Shown here one piece after another: positions 23,494-34,942 of a stretch of 64,000 bases of DNA. Position 1 is the stretch's first letter, and each line of letters begins with the position of its first letter. Under the pieces are notes generated by a model that saw only the letters and a program-made list of their open reading frames with translations, was not told where the DNA came from and did no database searches. The stretch spans positions 10,323,304 through 10,387,303 of the forward strand of contig OY992836.1 of the NCBI GenBank assembly GCA_963921425.1. The letters run 5' to 3'. The translations under genes and the position numbers were made by a program. This stretch comes from Dryas octopetala (lineage: Eukaryota; Streptophyta; Magnoliopsida; Rosales; Rosaceae).

Positions 23494-24417
23494 TTGGCGA
23501 TCCAGACACAGAAGCAGGCCAGGCAACCTACGTTGGCAAAAAAATACAGAGTGCCTCTAACTTTCGAGTAGTGCTATTCTAAAAAAATTTACTACTCGAG
23601 CGGAGTTTGAGCATTCTAAACATAATTTCATCATTACTCGGAAGTATGAAACTCTAAGGCCCGTTTGGTATCTAACTCAAATTTAAAAAATAAAAATTAA
23701 ATTAAGACTTTTTTTTAATGTGATTTTTCAAAATCAATTTTTAAAACTTGAAAATTTGTTTAGTATAAAATTTGAAAACAATTTTTTTAATTTTAAAAAT
23801 GATGACAGCTAAGGAAGAATGAAGTATAAAAAAAAAATGATGTTTTATTATTTTTAAAATGTTTTTGAATTTTTTTTCAAAAATTGTTTTTGAAAATGGT
23901 CTATCAAACATGTTTTTTTGTTTTTTTGTTTTAAATGGTTTTTGTTTTGTATTTTTAAAGAATACCGACAAACAAAAAAACTCTAAAGAATAAGAGTTAA
24001 AAGTTTTGATGGTAAAAAATTTCCCATTTAAAATGTTCACTTTTGTTTACTACGTGGCAACCCTCTTCTTTTTGACATAAAGACCTTTAATTTTTATCCT
24101 AAATAATTTAGTTCTTATCTAGATAACTCTTGATTTTCAGATAAAACTAAGAATGTTGAGACAAAAGGAAAATCCAAATTTCTGAAAACTAAGTAAATGA
24201 CTTTCCTTTTGAATAATAAATCAGATAGTGTAATCTAATTTTTCAAGTGCCATATTCAGGTTTCATAGTATAGGTGGGTTGGTTACTTGCTTGATGAAAT
24301 GGAGAATAGATATGTTTGTCCTTTAAGGAAAGTCATGCTTCACAAATATAGCTTCAGGGTTGGAACATTTCCTCATTCTCAAGTTTATACAATGCGTGGC
24401 TTTGAGATGAGAAAGAA
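23494..24417. other. DXS upstream region with a possible MITE
   Basis: No gene is seen. 'aggcccgtttggta' at about 23658, with 'atcaaaca' phrases near 23903, resembles termini of common hAT-like MITEs. The interior is a run of imperfect TTTTAAAATTT/TTTGAAAA words. No matched ends or target duplication were found, so the element is only suspected. Confidence 0.35.
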
Positions 24418-24724
24418 ATTATTGTTTAGTGTTTGTGGATAAATCCACATGGATTCAATGGCCAATCACAGACCAACACGTGGCACACCAAGTCCCATTT
24501 TTGCTCAGACTCTTTGATGGTCAACTTGGTCAGACCCAGCCATCTATGTCATCATCTCAGCTTAGCAACGCCAACAGCATGTACATATGAGATCGGCTCT
24601 TACCTCCGGGTTACCCATATCCGATCCGAACCGACATTGGGATCCACCAGGAATTCGAGAGATCATCTTTTTCGGCACCATCAGTTCGGCTCGGATCTGG
24701 AGATCATTTTTCTCCAGTCACACC

Positions 24725-25275
24725 TCAACCATTGGTTCGGCTCGGCCCGGACCAATGACCGATCACGATCAGACGTGCTTCGACAATCTTGTCACCACCT
24801 GATCATCTCAACCATTGGTTCGGCTCGGCCCGGACCAATGACCGATCACGATCAGACGTGCTTCGACAATCTTGTCACCACCTGATCATCTCAACCATTG
24901 GTTCGGCTTGGGCCGGCCCAATGACCGATCACGATCAGACGTGCTTCGACAATCTTGTCACCACCTGATCATCTCAACCATTGGTTCGGCTCGGCCCGGA
25001 CCAATGACCGATCACGATCAGACGTGCTTCGACAATCTTGTCACCACCTGATCATCTCAACCATTGGTTCGGCTCGGCCCGGACCAATGACCGATCACGA
25101 TCAGACGTGCTTCGACAATCTTGTCACCACCTGATCATCTCAACCATTGGTTTGGCTCGGCCCGGACCAATGACCGATCACGATCAGACGTGCTTCGACA
25201 ATCTTGTCACCACCTATTCATCTCAACCATTGGTTCGGCTCGGCCCGGCCCAATGACCGATCACGATCAGACGTG
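24725..25275 (+). repeat. Seven tandem copies of an 83-bp unit inside the LTR U3
   Basis: Units start at 24725, 24808, 24891, 24974, 25057, 25140 and 25223. Spacing is exactly 83 bp each time, and the seventh is partial. Copies are nearly identical; the third (24891) has TTGGGCCGGCCC for TCGGCCCGGA, the sixth has TTTGG for TTCGG, and the seventh has CGGCCCAATG. Each unit holds CATTGGT ... ACCAATG inverted arms (two CCAAT boxes in opposite orientation around a GC-rich loop), a GATCACGATC word and a CAGACGTG. The unit is GC-rich compared with its surroundings. Since 83 is not a multiple of three, the open frames across it are artefacts. Confidence 0.95.
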
Positions 25276-25762
25276 GATCTCCACGTCACCACATCAACTC
25301 AGTCCATTCCATTCTCAGTTCGGATCGGCTCGGCTTTGGTGATCATCATCTCAAATCCTAGTTGCGGCCGGATTTCACTTGAGGGGATCACTGCACTACC
25401 TACCTGATCGGCTTGGCCGACTTGTCTAAATCCGATCCGATTACACATGGGTTTCACGTCTACACGTGAGGACATGTGTTCGGATCGGCTCGGCCTCCCA
25501 CCGCCATCCTAAAGAAGATCACGATTGGGACGAACCGCCATACTCAAGTGCACCTGACGTGACTCTCTGACAGATAAGACATTCCAGCTCACAGCCATGA
25601 CTATTGGGGCATTCCACCTGATCTTCCATCCTTGCATTCAATGCAGCATTGAATGCAAAGGAGGTGAGTAGCTGTGCATGCTACTAGTTATGGCCGAACG
25701 CGTGGATTTCTCTCAGCCACTCAATCACATGCAGGTAACTTACTCTCCACACCTTCCCTTGT

Positions 25763-25770
25763 CTATATAA
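25763..25770 (+). promoter_or_regulatory. TATA box of the solo LTR
   Basis: CTATATAAACC sits after the repeat array and about 570 bp before the LTR end, the expected U3/R position. A possible polyadenylation word, AATAAA, lies near 25873. Confidence 0.5.
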
Positions 25771-26341
25771 ACCAACTTATATGCACAAAGCCAGGATCCC
25801 ATCCATCCAGCCATCACAAAGCAAACACTTGCACAAACTTTGGCTTACCAAAAACACACTTGGACTTGCTGAGAATAAACCCAGAACATTTGCCTTGTTC
25901 TTCCCATTCTCCCAAGTTCATCACATGTTCTTCCTCACTTCCATCCAAACACCATCAAACACACATCACTGACTTCATCATCGGAGCGTGTTTGGCTGGT
26001 ACCACACCGGTCCATCTCCTTTGATCTTGTGTTTGTCTACAGGAAGATCTCAATCAACATCCACGTCATCATCCAGCAAGACTTCGGATCAGCCAGGTCA
26101 CTATCTCTAAGTTGCTGCATCTATCTCACGGAAATTTGCATCAACATTTAGTCCAAAAACAAAAAAGGAATAACCCTCATCTCATTCAATTATAATCAGT
26201 TTGTATCTCTCTTTTTTCATCTAATTAAATTATAATCCGTCGAGCCTTCGATCGCTCTTTGCAAGTATTTCAACACTCAACGCCATCATTCGAATAATAA
26301 TGTTATAATTGTTGATTAGTGACATTTGACACAACAATTAT

Positions 26342-26962
26342 GTCCAAATAATAACTATATATGAACATGATTTTATTTTTATATGTTATTTGTGAAATAT
26401 TGATACATTAATTTAATAAATTAACACACGAAGAAAAACAACCTTAAAACTCACAAAATATTTTTGTAATTGTAAGAAATATCACATCATGTCACTTATT
26501 GATTATTACACGAAATTCAAACGCTTAATTTAAAACTAAACTGAAGTACCTGGCAAAAAAAAAATGTATGTTAACTCTAAGTACCAAATTTCAATGTTAT
26601 TTTATTTTAACTACTAAAATATTTATGTCATTTCACTTTAGATACTAAATTTCAGTTTAGATATCAACTTTAAAAAACATGGTTCTACAGAGCTGTGACT
26701 ATTAACTTTTTATTGATTTATTGTTTTTTCAGTGTTTGCAAGACTTAAACTTTAATGTTTAGTCTCTATGTTATAGGATTTCATCTCCCAAGCCTAAATC
26801 AAAAGCACTAAATTCTTATAAACTTTGAATTTTTATGAATTTCAAACATTTACAACTATGACTATTCAACAGTTACAACTGTATAGCAAACTGATTTATA
26901 ACCTAATCAAAAATATCTTGTTCTAGGTTAGTACCTAAATTAAAAAAAAAAAAAAATAGTGT
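26342..26962. other. Intergenic, no gene seen
   Basis: Very AT-rich sequence between the solo LTR and the next TIR element; nothing recognisable. Confidence 0.6.
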
Positions 26963-26969
26963 CTTATTG

Positions 26970-28781
26970 CCAAGGTATTAAATTTTGAAATTTTCGGTGA
27001 AATTTCGTTTTTTTAAGGTTCTGAAATTGAAACACATATTCAACAATTTTTCGTGAAGTTTTTACCAAAATTTACCGAAATTTATCGAAATTATCGAAAT
27101 TTTCCTATTTTCTATTTTCTCCAATTTCAGAAATTCACCAAAAATAGCTCGAGACTCCAAATAATTCACTGAAAAATTTTACGAATTCGTATTGATGAGT
27201 ACTAATTTCCTATGACCTCAAAATAGTGAAATTGCTTTCAGAAAATTATGAAAAATCCTACTCTCATAATTTAATTATAAAAATAATAATAATCGCCAAA
27301 TTCTTGAATTTTCTTTTTCTAAAATTCATTTCCACACAACTAAGCTCTAGAACCACAATAAAAGGTTCAAGTTAGTTAAAATAAACTTAAGAAAATTTCT
27401 AATTCCTTTAAACAAACCTTAAACAAGTTTGAAAAATTTAAGTAACAAAATTACCATAAGCCAAAATTTGGATTGTTACACTCAGTAAAGACAAAGCTTG
27501 GCTGGGTGAGAGGCACGAGAAAAAAGGAAGGAAAGAAAAAAAAAAAAAAAAAAAAAAAGGGAGTGGGGTTTGGGGCCTTTAAGCAATTGGAAAGAAAAAA
27601 AAAGATTTGGGATTTCGTTTAGTTATTTTAAACCCTAAACTCTAATACAGTTTTATATAAAAAATAATTAAACATATCCTAAAGGGCTTTAAACCTAATA
27701 TTCTAAAGAATATAAAGTATATATGGTTTAATGTATAGATTATAAAGTATAAAGAGTATTAGGGTATATAGAGTATTAGAGTTTATATTTTAGTGTATAA
27801 TTAAATTATAGAGTATAAAGAATATACTAATTTTATTTATTCATTATACTAATTTTATTTATAGAAAATTAGGATTAAATACCAAATCCTAATAATTTTT
27901 TGGTATAGCATGAAGACCATATAATATTTCAATTGAACTACCAAATTAAATGTAGTTTTTTAGATTAGGTCACAAACATGTTGGCCTCTTTGATTTGAGC
28001 TTTTCATTTGACATTTTTGTCATTTGGCCTACATATGATGGGTGTTAGTTAAACTTTATAAGATTTTGACAAAATTGTCCTTGAGACTTTTATATTATCT
28101 TGAAAATTTGCTAATGTAGTCTCAACTTCACATTTAGTTGTGACTGTATGACACTCACAACTTCAAATTTAGTTGTGACTGAACGACAGTCACAGTTAAT
28201 TTGTAACTTAATTGAATTTTTTTATAAAGAAATTATACTACAATATAGTATAAATAGAGGTCAAAACAATACTTTTGCTCAAAATAATACATAGCATAGG
28301 TATGAGTTGTCTCTTTCAATTTACCAAGACAGTCACAGTTAAGTTGTGATTGGATTGATTTTATTTTATTTTAATACAATATAGTATAAATTAATGTAAT
28401 TTTTTTTTATTATAGTGGCATGTGATGTAATATTGTAAATTTTAATACCTTTTATTTTATTATTTTGTTTGATTTTTCAACTAATACACAATCTAAAATA
28501 CTATTTAATTTTGGTACTTAAACTAAAAAATTATTGAAATTTAGTAGTAAAAATCAATAGACATTTTTATTTAACAGTATTTGCTCCAACGCGTATTATA
28601 TTCACCTTATATCACATGAAACCTACTATATAATTTAGTTTCTTCAATATTTTTTATCAATTTAGTAAATAATATGTTAAATAAATATATGGTAAAGTTT
28701 CATTAAAATTTTCGTATTTTGATAACAATTTTCGTCTTATTTTGTCGAAATTTCTTTCGAAATCTGAAATTTAACTCCTTA
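26970..28781. mobile_element. Non-autonomous TIR transposon, about 1.8 kb
   Basis: The left end CCAAGGTATTAAATTTTGAA and the inverse of the right end TAAGGAGTTAAATTTCAGAT align over about 38 bp. Both continue into GAAATTTCG. CTTATTG is directly repeated at 26963-26969 and 28782-28788, a 7-bp core that may be what is left of an 8-9-bp target duplication. The interior is AT-rich with 'ttagttgtgactg' and 'cagtcacagtta' repeats near 28135-28345 and no coding frame. Confidence 0.55.
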
Positions 28782-28788
28782 CTTATTG

Positions 28789-29289
28789 TTTTGCTGAAAA
28801 ATTATTGATATTTGATATTTAATCCTAATTTTCAAAAAAAAAAAAAAAACTAAACTAAACTAAAGTAAAAGAAATTAAAAAGGTGAGCAAATCCTAGAAG
28901 GGACTTTTTTGACATTAACTATAATATGTTTTGTGTTTAGTTATGTATGGAACAAGAAAATGGCCCTAAAGAAATGTAAGGAACAAAAAAAAAAAAAAAA
29001 AACCGAACTTTGCTTTGAGAATATGAGAAATTAATTTCCCTTTTAGTGTTATTAGAAGGGTGACATGAAATAATAAGATACAAAGATAAATTGAACAATG
29101 ATGGAGATACTCCCCAAGTTCTGTAATTTCTTGCAAAGGCAAAAAACGATCTTCCTTTATTGGAGACTAACTATTCTACTTTCTCACTAATTAATGTTTT
29201 GTCAGAAACACACAAGAAACAGAAGCAAATAATTACTAGAAATTGAATGAAAAAATTTGATCGGACAAATAAGAAATTCGGTTGCCTCA

Positions 29290-29320
<31 letters not shown>

Positions 29321-31543
29321 TTGGGGTGAAAGGTTGCCTCATATTTTTGCCTAAGGTCATATGGGTGACTTATTTATTTATTTTTTAATTAATCAAATGG
29401 CGTTATGAGATTCGAATTCAGGATATACTCTAACAAAGAAAATTGGGAGTCATGTATTGGACCTAATGGTCATTGACATAGGTGACTTAATTTAAGTATT
29501 TTCAAATAGTCAAAACTATTTTTACTAAAGTTTGGCAAAAGAAGTTAAAAATATTTTTGAATTATAAAAGCACTTAAATTGTGCTTTTTTTATTTTTAAT
29601 AAAAAATTTATATACTTCTAAGAAAGTGTTTTACTACTGCTTCTTACCGAAACAGTCCCAAATATGTCCTTATGAGTTAAGACTTCTGCTAGTTATTTAT
29701 TTATTTGGCAAGGCTACAAGTATTGTAAGAACATGTGCATGTATATATCCTCTATATATGTATAGAGAGAGAGGCTCGATCAGATGACACGTTTGTACCT
29801 GAATAAATTTATATATATATATATATATTGTAAATTATTGTAATAAATTAATATTTACGTATGTTGTCCATGGAATAGCAACGAGCCAACGACTTCTGCC
29901 AGTTTGCTGGCTGCTAGTCCTTTCTTTTCACCCTTTCAATATTTTGAAAGTTTAGTTTAGTTAGTATTCTGTTGTTGGAATAGCAAATCAATGAAGATGG
30001 TAACATTAACATAGTAATTAAAAGTCGCAAGGATTTGATGCTCTTCTTCGAAAGACCTCGAAGGAGAGAATCTTGGAGTATCTAAACAGGACAAATATAG
30101 ATGGGGATCTTTAATTTTTTTTTTTTTTTTTTATGGAAAATCTTTTATCTTAATGAAACTTTGGGGATGCAACAACTTCCAGTCAAAAAACTAAAATAAA
30201 AAATAGTATATACAGCCAGTGACCACATACTATAGTCTATTACACTATTGCATGCATATTTGAAACATTTTTTTTTTTTTTTACTTTTAAATGATTTTGC
30301 AATTTGTTACATATTTTGACAATAAGTCAAGAACAATGTTTGGCTACTTAATTACATTTTGCATTTTGTTACACATTTTCTTTGGCAAGCCCTCAATTTG
30401 TTTTTTCTTGGCCGGACGAAAGCCTCTCAATCATTAACTTCACATTATTCACTGAATTCTATGGACTAATATGTAGGCTTCGCTCAGATTTTAAATAAAA
30501 TAAAAATAAATAAAAAATAGGACTAATTACAAATAAATCAATAAAATTTTTCACAATTACATTTTAGTCAATGCACTTTTCATAATATCATTTTAGTCAT
30601 TATTGACTGAAAAAAAAATTACAATAGATTAATAAACATACATTAATATTCAAATTTAAATTTGTATTAGGTTTTTTTTTTTTTTTTTACTGCTATGCAG
30701 CAAAATGGCTTAGAGTTAAACTCCCGAATTTTGGACAGAGACCTAAACCCTAAACTATGAGTTCCAAAATCGTAATTCTAAACCCTAAATCCCATTTATA
30801 TATCATGCACGTCATTTCTAAACCCTAAACTAAATTAAGGGCAACGTCATAATTTTATACCTATAAGTAATGAAAAAAAGGGATGGACAAATTGGTATTT
30901 TTCAATGGATATTTGTAGATAATGAATATTTAAATTAATTAAAGCAATGGGCTGGATCATTGAGTATTATGTAATTTTTTATAATATGCAATTGACTATT
31001 AAAGGATACCAAATTATTTATTGACTAATATGTAATTTGCAAATTATTTATTGAGTTATTTGTAATTTGCTATAAAAAAATATTGAAAATTAACAATTTA
31101 AGTATGCAAAAAAGCAACTTTGTTATTTTCAAAGCCCAAATCAGATTACTTAATGCACATGGGCGTACTACTTTAACCCAAGTGTAAATAAAATGTGACA
31201 GTAAAAGTCCAACCTAACTATTTTGTAATTATGAAATTATTTATTGATTTAAATTTGATTTGCTTTTTTAGCCCAAAACATGGCCCTCAAGCACAAAACT
31301 GCCCACATGCAGAAGATTATATCAAGACAGCCCACTTTAATGAATAGAGCTCGCCACTCTGTGTTTTTTTTTATGACACTGTTAAACAGTTTCAATACAA
31401 CCCACCTAAAATCGTATAAAATGGATATTTATATAAATGTCTTTTATTTTTTTGTTGCATATATATATATATATGAAAAATGAGTAAAACAACATAAAAT
31501 ACAAAATTACACTCATTTGAAATCACATTCACCATAATTTTAT
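28789..31543. other. AT-rich intergenic block with small repeats
   Basis: No gene is seen. It holds an (ATT)n microsatellite at about 29291-29320, flanked on both sides by the word GGTTGCCTCATATT (29280 and 29331), and a (TA)n run at about 29811-29828. Four CCCTAAA telomere-like words lie scattered at 30747-30830. A probable MITE at about 30521-31073 has CTAATTACAAATAAATCAATAAA at the left and its diverged inverse (TTTATTGAGTTATTTGTAATT) at the right. Confidence 0.5.
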
Positions 31544-31551
31544 ATGTTTAC

Positions 31552-32275
31552 TAGGGGTGGACATAACCCGATGCAAACCGACCAACCCGACCAACCCAAC
31601 CAAAATGGGTTGGGTTGGTTCAGTTTCTAACACTCAATTTAGAGAGGTCGGTTCATAACCCGACCAACCCGACCTCAAATGGTTGGTTAGCGGGTTGACG
31701 TTCCAAATAACCGATCAAACCCGACCCAACCCGACCTAAAAATTTAAAAAATTAAATTAAATATTCACATGTCTAGTTTCTCATCTCACCTTGTTTAGAA
31801 TGGTCAAAGGCTCAAAGCAATGAGAACTCATCTCACCTTCCCTAGTTTCATGGCCTATATTCTTTAATATTATAATAAATTAATATTAATCTTTCACATG
31901 GCTTTATTCTTTAATATATTAATATTAATGTTTCACATATATGGCTTTCTTGTTTTACATGTGACTGTAATTGTTTCACTGTAAAAGCAGACATGTACTG
32001 AATTGGGTTCATGTGTAGAAAATAGAGACATTAATTTTATAACTTAAAGGGAGTTTCATTCATTTATAATTTGGGCCTAAATTTTAATTGTATTTTGAGA
32101 CATGCCCAAACCGATCAAACCGACCAACCCAACCCGACTTTAATTGGTTTGGTTTGGTTCGGTTGTTTCACCTTCATTAGGTTGGTTTGGTTTGAAAAAT
32201 CACTAACCCGAAGGCATTGGTTTGGTCTACGGTTTGGGGACTAAACCGAACCAAACCGACCCGTGTCCATCCCTA
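31552..32275. mobile_element. hAT-type non-autonomous element, 724 bp
   Basis: The ends TAGGGGTGGACA and TGTCCATCCCTA form a 12-bp inverted repeat with one mismatch. The element is flanked by the perfect 8-bp duplication ATGTTTAC (31544-31551 and 32276-32283), diagnostic of hAT transposons. The subterminal 150 bp on each side are packed with short AACCGA/CCCGACC words in opposite orientation, probable transposase-binding repeats. The middle is AT-rich and non-coding. Confidence 0.82.
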
Positions 32276-32283
32276 ATGTTTAC

Positions 32284-33225
32284 TGTTGAAACTGTGAAAA
32301 ATGAGTAAAACAACACAAGGGTTGTAACTATTCAGTTTCAACCATCTCAGGGGCCGAGTGCTCAGCTCTGAACTAACACAACCCCGAGCATTGTTTTGAC
32401 AAACTATACGTTTATATCGTGGGTTTTTTTATTACTTAGTGGATCTTTTAAACATTCAATCATTTAAGTGAATTATTTTATCATAGAGGCCTTCAAAGTA
32501 GACTTTTTAGTATTTACCAATTAATTTATTGTATAGATTATATATATATATATATATATTTTTTAAATGAAGACTTCGGACTATCCAATTTAATTGTAAT
32601 AGTCCCGCCAATGGAATAATTTTTCTCATGCTTTTACATGAGATTATTTTCTCTATAACATCAATTTTTAGACCAACAAAGATTTTGGACTATTATGCAA
32701 AACCGTCATAGTCCCGCGTTCCAATCAAAACGTAGTGCAAAAGGTTTCAATAGGCATGAGAACGTTAAAAATTGTCTTAATATCGATATGAGGCTATGAG
32801 CATCAAGGAACAGGTCTTTATGCCCAGATGCCAACAAGTATGGCTCGTCTTCTTCTTCATCGACCCCTTGTATCCATAACTTTCTACCTCAAACAACCAA
32901 ACCAACTTTGCTAAAAAATAAATGAAAACTAATAAAAGAAAAACCAACCAAACCCACTTAAATATTTACTTAAATGTATCATTCACAGTATATTCTTCCT
33001 CATGGAGTTGTTGGGACTATATGCCATGTCTTGTTGCTATAGTTAATACTTAATAAGTTAAGAAATATGGCAAAATACGCAAAACTTTAAAAAAGACGTT
33101 CAGGATTTGGCCTTTAAACCGTATATTCACTAATGATATATGTAATCATGTGTCGTTACTTTTAATGTTGATTTAGGAGCAGGGGCAGAGTTACATGTGG
33201 GTCTGAGGTGGCCCAGACCGCCCCC
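32284..33225. other. Intergenic, no gene seen
   Basis: AT-rich with a (TA)n run near 32540-32560. No coding signal. Confidence 0.6.
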
Positions 33226-33440
33226 AATTGTGAGAATGTAAAGTGTTGTCCCATATTGAAAAAATATAATCTTAATTGCAAAAAAAAAAAAAGTATGATA
33301 TTGCTTAGTATGTGGCTTATAAAGGTCTTGAGTTACTCTTCTTATTGCCAATTAATTTTGGAATGGATACCTCGATTTCTTCATGCTATCAGAGCAGGTT
33401 CACTCACATGTATTAGGCCGAGTGGCCACACGTGCTCCAC
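33226..33440 (+). mobile_element. Degenerate TRIM retrotransposon fragment
   Basis: A diverged left LTR (from about 33231; the words GTTGTCCCATATTGAAAAA and ATTGCCAATTAATTTTGG recur in the intact TRIM downstream) is followed by TGCTATCAGAGCAGG at about 33384, close to the initiator-methionine tRNA primer site. Internal sequence shared with the intact copy follows (GGCCACACGTGCTCC, CGTCACCCAATA). No right LTR follows. Confidence 0.55.
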
Positions 33441-33757
33441 GTCACCCAATATGAGTATGTGAATGTCTGAATTTCTTCACAGCCTACATGTAACTCTATA
33501 CATATTATTTGAAAATTTTAGGAAAAAATTATATAATGCCCCCAGTAAATATATATGCATTATTGGCTCATTCAGAAACAATTTCTAGCTCCGCCTTATC
33601 TAAGATGTTGGTACGGTTCAAGTCCAGTAGAGGATAATGGTTGGTATCATTTGTCGGCACAAAATTAACACGGAATAAGATGAAATAGGTTTGATTTTCA
33701 ATTTCCGATTTTAGTGCTAGCCCTGTTGGTAAATACGTAAAATGAAAACCTTAAAGG

Positions 33758-34121
33758 TGTTGAAAGTAATGTGGAGTAATGTTCCACATCGGAAAACTAA
33801 GGCTTAGCATATGTGCTTATAAGTCTTGGGTCTCTCCACCCATTGCCAATTGGTTTTGGGTTTGATGCTCTAATTCTATCATGGTATAAGAACTTGGTTA
33901 TTCGTGTGTAAGGCTCAACGGCCACACGTGCTCCCACGTCACCCAATACAATTTGTTCACGTGTAAGGCTCAAAATATCGCCACACGTGCGGGGGCGTGT
34001 TGAGAGTAATGTGGAGCAATGTCCCATATCGAAAAACTAAGGCTTAGCATATGTGCTTATAAGTCTTGGGCCTCTCCACCCATTGCCAATTAATTTTGGG
34101 TTGGATGTTCTAATTCTATCA
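33758..34121 (+). mobile_element. TRIM (terminal-repeat retrotransposon in miniature), 364 bp
   Basis: Two direct LTRs of exactly 124 bp (33758-33881 and 33998-34121) start TGTTGA and end TTCTATCA. They enclose only 116 bp. Directly after the left LTR, TGGTATAAGAAC resembles the methionine-tRNA primer site TGGTATCAGAGC with two changes. A purine-rich GCGGGGGCG precedes the right LTR. Flanks AAAGG and AAAGA suggest a 5-bp duplication with one change. The element has no coding capacity, as expected for TRIMs, which depend on proteins of other elements. The internal region holds two CCACACGTGC words (E-box/G-box-like). Confidence 0.85.
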
Positions 34122-34357
34122 AAAGAGAATTGATAAGGAAAATGTGGACCAAGGAAAATGTGGACCACACACTTTATTTATTTTTTTTTTTTGGTCAAAT
34201 ATGGTGCTTCATTAAGAGGGAGGCGCAAAGGCCCAAGAGCAGAACTAGAGAGCCTTCTTCCAACTCAAACAAGGAGAGAGGAAGGGCTGACCAAACTAAG
34301 CAAGAAAAAAAATACAAAGCTAATCTAGCAAAAGAGCTGAAACCCAGCAAATAAACT

Positions 34358-34942
34358 TCAAGGCAGCAAGGGCCTAGAACGCTGGGCGTTTGAATCAGTT
34401 GGAGGACAAGGGAGACCGTCCCGTGAGAGAATGTGGACTAGGGAGGACGGGGGTCGCTCGACCCAGCACGGTGGGCACGTCTTCCTCAGAGTGAGCGATG
34501 CAATCCAATCGGCTGCACGATTCGCTTGGCGGGGGATCCAAGCCCAGTTGACACGCCGGAGGGTCTCACGAGCATGATGGATCTTGAGAAGGACTGGGTA
34601 TAGGGTCCAACAGGTGTTCTTCCGAGCCTTATGAATATGAGTGATGAGCTCCTTAGAATCCGACTCGATAGTAACATTATGGTTGGGAAAGCTTCTGATT
34701 AGCTCGATGGCATCAGTGGCGGCATAAGCTTCTGCTGCCAGAGGGCTCGCGGCAGTTCGAAGGCGAGCAGAGCCAACAAGCAGAGTTCTAGATGAGTCTC
34801 GAATGAGTGTAGCTGCTCCAGTTTCACAAGTGGCGGGATTCCATGATGCATCAAAGTTCAATTTTAGCTCACCCAGAGGGGGGGGCACCAAACAGGTAAA
34901 CCATGAGAACTTGTAGTTTGACAAAGGGATTGTTGTCGGCAA
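34358..34942 (-). pseudogene. LINE RNase H domain, frameshifted from the transcriptase
   Basis: A 194-codon frame overlapping the end of the transcriptase frame at 34864-34942 but in another register. It holds the RNase H acidic residues in KLNFDASWNP, AAEAYAATDAIEL, TIESDSKEL and RAADWIA. In intact plant L1 elements RNase H is fused to the transcriptase, so a single indel near 34900-34950 is likely to have split the protein here. Confidence 0.8.

Larger units (their letters stand above)
24423..26336 (+). mobile_element. Solo LTR of an LTR retrotransposon (1,914 bp)
   Basis: The sequence begins TGTTTAGTG and ends GACACAACA (inverted termini TGTT/AACA) and is flanked by the 5-bp direct repeat ATTAT at 24418-24422 and 26337-26341. 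No second LTR, primer-binding site or coding region is attached, so it is a solo LTR left by recombination. A TATA-like CTATATAA (25763-25770) gives plus orientation, with the U3 part to its left. U3 carries a 7-copy 83-bp tandem array. Size and 5-bp duplication fit a Ty3/gypsy element, but the lineage cannot be named without internal genes. Confidence 0.82.

Noticed and set aside
24725..25275. CRISPR-like periodic repeats
   Set aside because: The copies are contiguous with no unique spacers, and the genome is eukaryotic.
24433..25407. Several overlapping proteins with SARPGPMTDHDQT-like repeats
   Set aside because: They are readings of the 83-bp tandem array in all three frames (83 is not divisible by three), so they are artefacts, not genes.
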